Positions 62,535-64,000 of a stretch of DNA of 64,000 nucleotides are shown here, piece after piece. The notes under the pieces were generated by a model that was not told where the DNA came from, ran no database searches, and saw only the letters and a program-made list of their open reading frames with translations. Origin of the DNA: Acidimicrobiales bacterium (lineage in GTDB: Bacteria; Actinomycetota; Acidimicrobiia; Acidimicrobiales; JAVJTC01). The stretch covers positions 32,243-96,242 of the forward strand of contig JAVJTC010000033.1 of NCBI GenBank assembly GCA_040219085.1. The letters run 5' to 3'. Numbering within the stretch: position 1 is the stretch's first letter; the number at the start of each line of letters is the position of its first letter. The translations under genes and the position numbers were made by a program.

Positions 62535-64000
62535 ATGTCAGCAGGAAACGACGAGATCACCGAGGTCCGGGAGTGGTTCGACAGCGACCGCTTCGCAGGA
62601 ACGACCCGCCTGTTCTCGCCCGCTCAGGTCGTCGCACAGCGCGGCACGATCCGTGACGGGTACGACGTCGCACGTGTCGCCGCGGAGGAGTTCTACGTCC
62701 TGCTGCGCGATCTTTTCTCCCGGGGGGAGTCGATCACGACGTTCGGGCCCTACTCGCCGGGCCAGGCGGTGGCGATGAAGCGAAAGGGCATCGACGGCAT
62801 CTACCTCGGTGGCTGGGCCACCTCGGCGAAGGGTTCGGTGCAGGAGGATCCCGGCCCGGACCTCGCCGGGTATCCCCTCAGCCAGGTACCCGACGAGGCA
62901 GCGGTGCTGGTCAGGGCACTCATGACCGCCGACAGGAACCAGGCTTTCGCCCGGTCGAAGATGACCCCCGAGGAGTTGGCGTCGACCCCCGAGGTGAACT
63001 TCCTGCCGTTCATCATCGCCGATGCCGACACCGGTCATGGCGGCGATCCCCACGTACGGAACCTGATCCGTCGCTTCGTCGAGGTCGGTGTTCCCGGCTA
63101 CCACATCGAGGACCAGAAGCCCGGCGCCAAGAAGTGCGGTCATCAGGGCGGCAAGGTCCTGGTTGGTTCCGACGAGCAGATCAAGCGCCTGAACGCCGCG
63201 CGGTTCCAGCTCGACATCATGGGTGTGCCGGGCATCATCGTCGCCCGCACCGACGCCGAGGCGGCGACACTTCTCGAGAGTGCCGCCGACGAGCGTGACC
63301 AGCCGTTCGTACTCGGCGTCACCAACCTCAAGGTCCCCCACTACAAGGTCGGCTACCTCGCCACCCTGCGAGGGCTTCACCTCGCCGGCGTGACCGAGCT
63401 GAACGGACACGAGCTCTACTCGATCCCGGGCGCGGAGTACGACGCCGTGGAGCCGTGGATGCAGCGCTCCGGGGTCACCGGTGCAATCGAGGCCGCTGCC
63501 GCCCGTTACGCCGCGGGCGACGCCACTGCGGACGAGGCCCTCGATGACGTCGCCGGGGTGTTCTTCGATGCGTGGGAGTCCGACGCGGGTCTCAGCACCT
63601 ACCGCGAGGCCGCCGCGAACGCACTCGAGTTCGCCGCCCAGGAGGGTCGCGGGCTCGACATGACGAGCGACGAATGGCTCGAGTTCTCGGCCGGCAAGCC
63701 ATGGTCGGTCGCCAGGCAGAAGATCGCCGAGTTGGGCGTCGAGGTCGTCTGGGACAGCGAGCGGGCGATGACGCCCGAGGGCTACTGCCAGGTGCGTGGC
63801 GGTATCGAGTACGCGGTGGCCAAGTCGCTCGCCGCCGCGCCGTTCTGCGACATCTTGTGGATGGAGACCAAGACCGCCGACCTCGAGGACGCACGTGTCT
63901 TCGCCGAGGCGATCCACGCCGTCTTCCCCGACATGATGCTCGCCTACAACCTGTCCCCGTCGTTCAACTGGGACACGACGGGCATGACCGACGACGAGAT
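62535..64000 (+). CDS. aceA: isocitrate lyase, 5' part (runs off window)
   Basis: The first 488 codons are present; the gene continues past the window. It cleaves isocitrate to succinate and glyoxylate in the glyoxylate shunt. [19 protein letters not shown] and the active-site [12 protein letters not shown] with C201 (KKCGH at 199-203) are intact, as is [14 protein letters not shown]. The length already exceeds the short mycobacterial ICL1 (about 430), so this is the long ICL2- or fungal-like subtype. ATG 62535 has GGGAGAGG upstream. Confidence 0.95.
   Translation, partial: MSAGNDEITEVREWFDSDRFAGTTRLFSPAQVVAQRGTIRDGYDVARVAAEEFYVLLRDLFSRGESITTFGPYSPGQAVAMKRKGIDGIYLGGWATSAKGSVQEDPGPDLAGYPLSQVPDEAAVLVRALMTADRNQAFARSKMTPEELASTPEVNFLPFIIADADTGHGGDPHVRNLIRRFVEVGVPGYHIEDQKPGAKKCGHQGGKVLVGSDEQIKRLNAARFQLDIMGVPGIIVARTDAEAATLLESAADERDQPFVLGVTNLKVPHYKVGYLATLRGLHLAGVTELNGHELYSIPGAEYDAVEPWMQRSGVTGAIEAAAARYAAGDATADEALDDVAGVFFDAWESDAGLSTYREAAANALEFAAQEGRGLDMTSDEWLEFSAGKPWSVARQKIAELGVEVVWDSERAMTPEGYCQVRGGIEYAVAKSLAAAPFCDILWMETKTADLEDARVFAEAIHAVFPDMMLAYNLSPSFNWDTTGMTDDE

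Overview
The window is about 64 kb of high-GC DNA with densely packed genes. Many gene pairs overlap by 4 bases (ATGA or GTGA), and GTG starts are frequent. The gene content points to an Actinomycetota chromosome: an LAxTG cell-wall sorting signal, actinobacterial-type SerC and LeuB, a sunset-domain protein, many apparently leaderless promoters, and a family 1 encapsulin with encapsulated ferritin. The class Acidimicrobiia is my best guess, but that is inference. No phage, insertion sequence, CRISPR array or rRNA operon is visible.

Layout. 0-2.8 kb: cell-surface genes (tail of a polyprenyl glycosylphosphotransferase, an LAxTG-anchored protein, a Wzt/Wzm-type ABC exporter). 2.9-3.9 kb: two AhpD/carboxymuconolactone-decarboxylase-like proteins, one of which appears to be a selenoprotein read through an in-frame TGA. 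3.9-6 kb: an SDR enzyme and a cytochrome P450. 6-7.6 kb: an encapsulin operon (EncFtn cargo, shell, SnoaL-like protein). 7.7-15.1 kb: DUF1353, thioesterase, lipoproteins, NYN/OST-HTH protein, FtsH, Fpg-type glycosylase. 15.1-25 kb: membrane and GT2 glycosylation genes, SDR, YceI, membrane molybdoenzyme, RsgA, PhzF, VIT1-like protein, YqgE. 24-42.5 kb: an amino-acid biosynthesis region with serC, an aspartate aminotransferase, serA, leuA behind a transcription attenuator, greA-leuC-leuD on the minus strand, then leuB, ilvE and cimA. 42.5-46.2 kb: S2P-like protease, gltX, YdcF-like protein, tRNA-Gln and tRNA-Glu. 46.2-51 kb: HupE-like protein, TadG-like pilus protein, a Thr/Pro-rich membrane stalk protein and a PAS-GGDEF-EAL protein. 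50.9-62.4 kb: a surface-glycan-type region with a UDP-glucuronate decarboxylase, Stf0 sulfotransferase, SelO, three GT2/GT4 glycosyltransferases, a nucleotidyltransferase, a PqqD-like protein, an HprK-like kinase, a GT-A-like protein and methyltransferases. 62.5 kb to the end: the start of an isocitrate lyase.

The most notable signals are four. (1) A CxxU AhpD-like selenoprotein with a SECIS-like hairpin 17 nt after the UGA. (2) A leaderless leader peptide with three consecutive Leu codons and a strong terminator ahead of leuA. (3) An HprK-like/PqqD-like/nucleotidyltransferase set embedded among glycosyltransferases. (4) A recurring promoter layout in which a -10-like hexamer lies exactly 6 nt before the start codon of many genes, implying widespread leaderless transcription.
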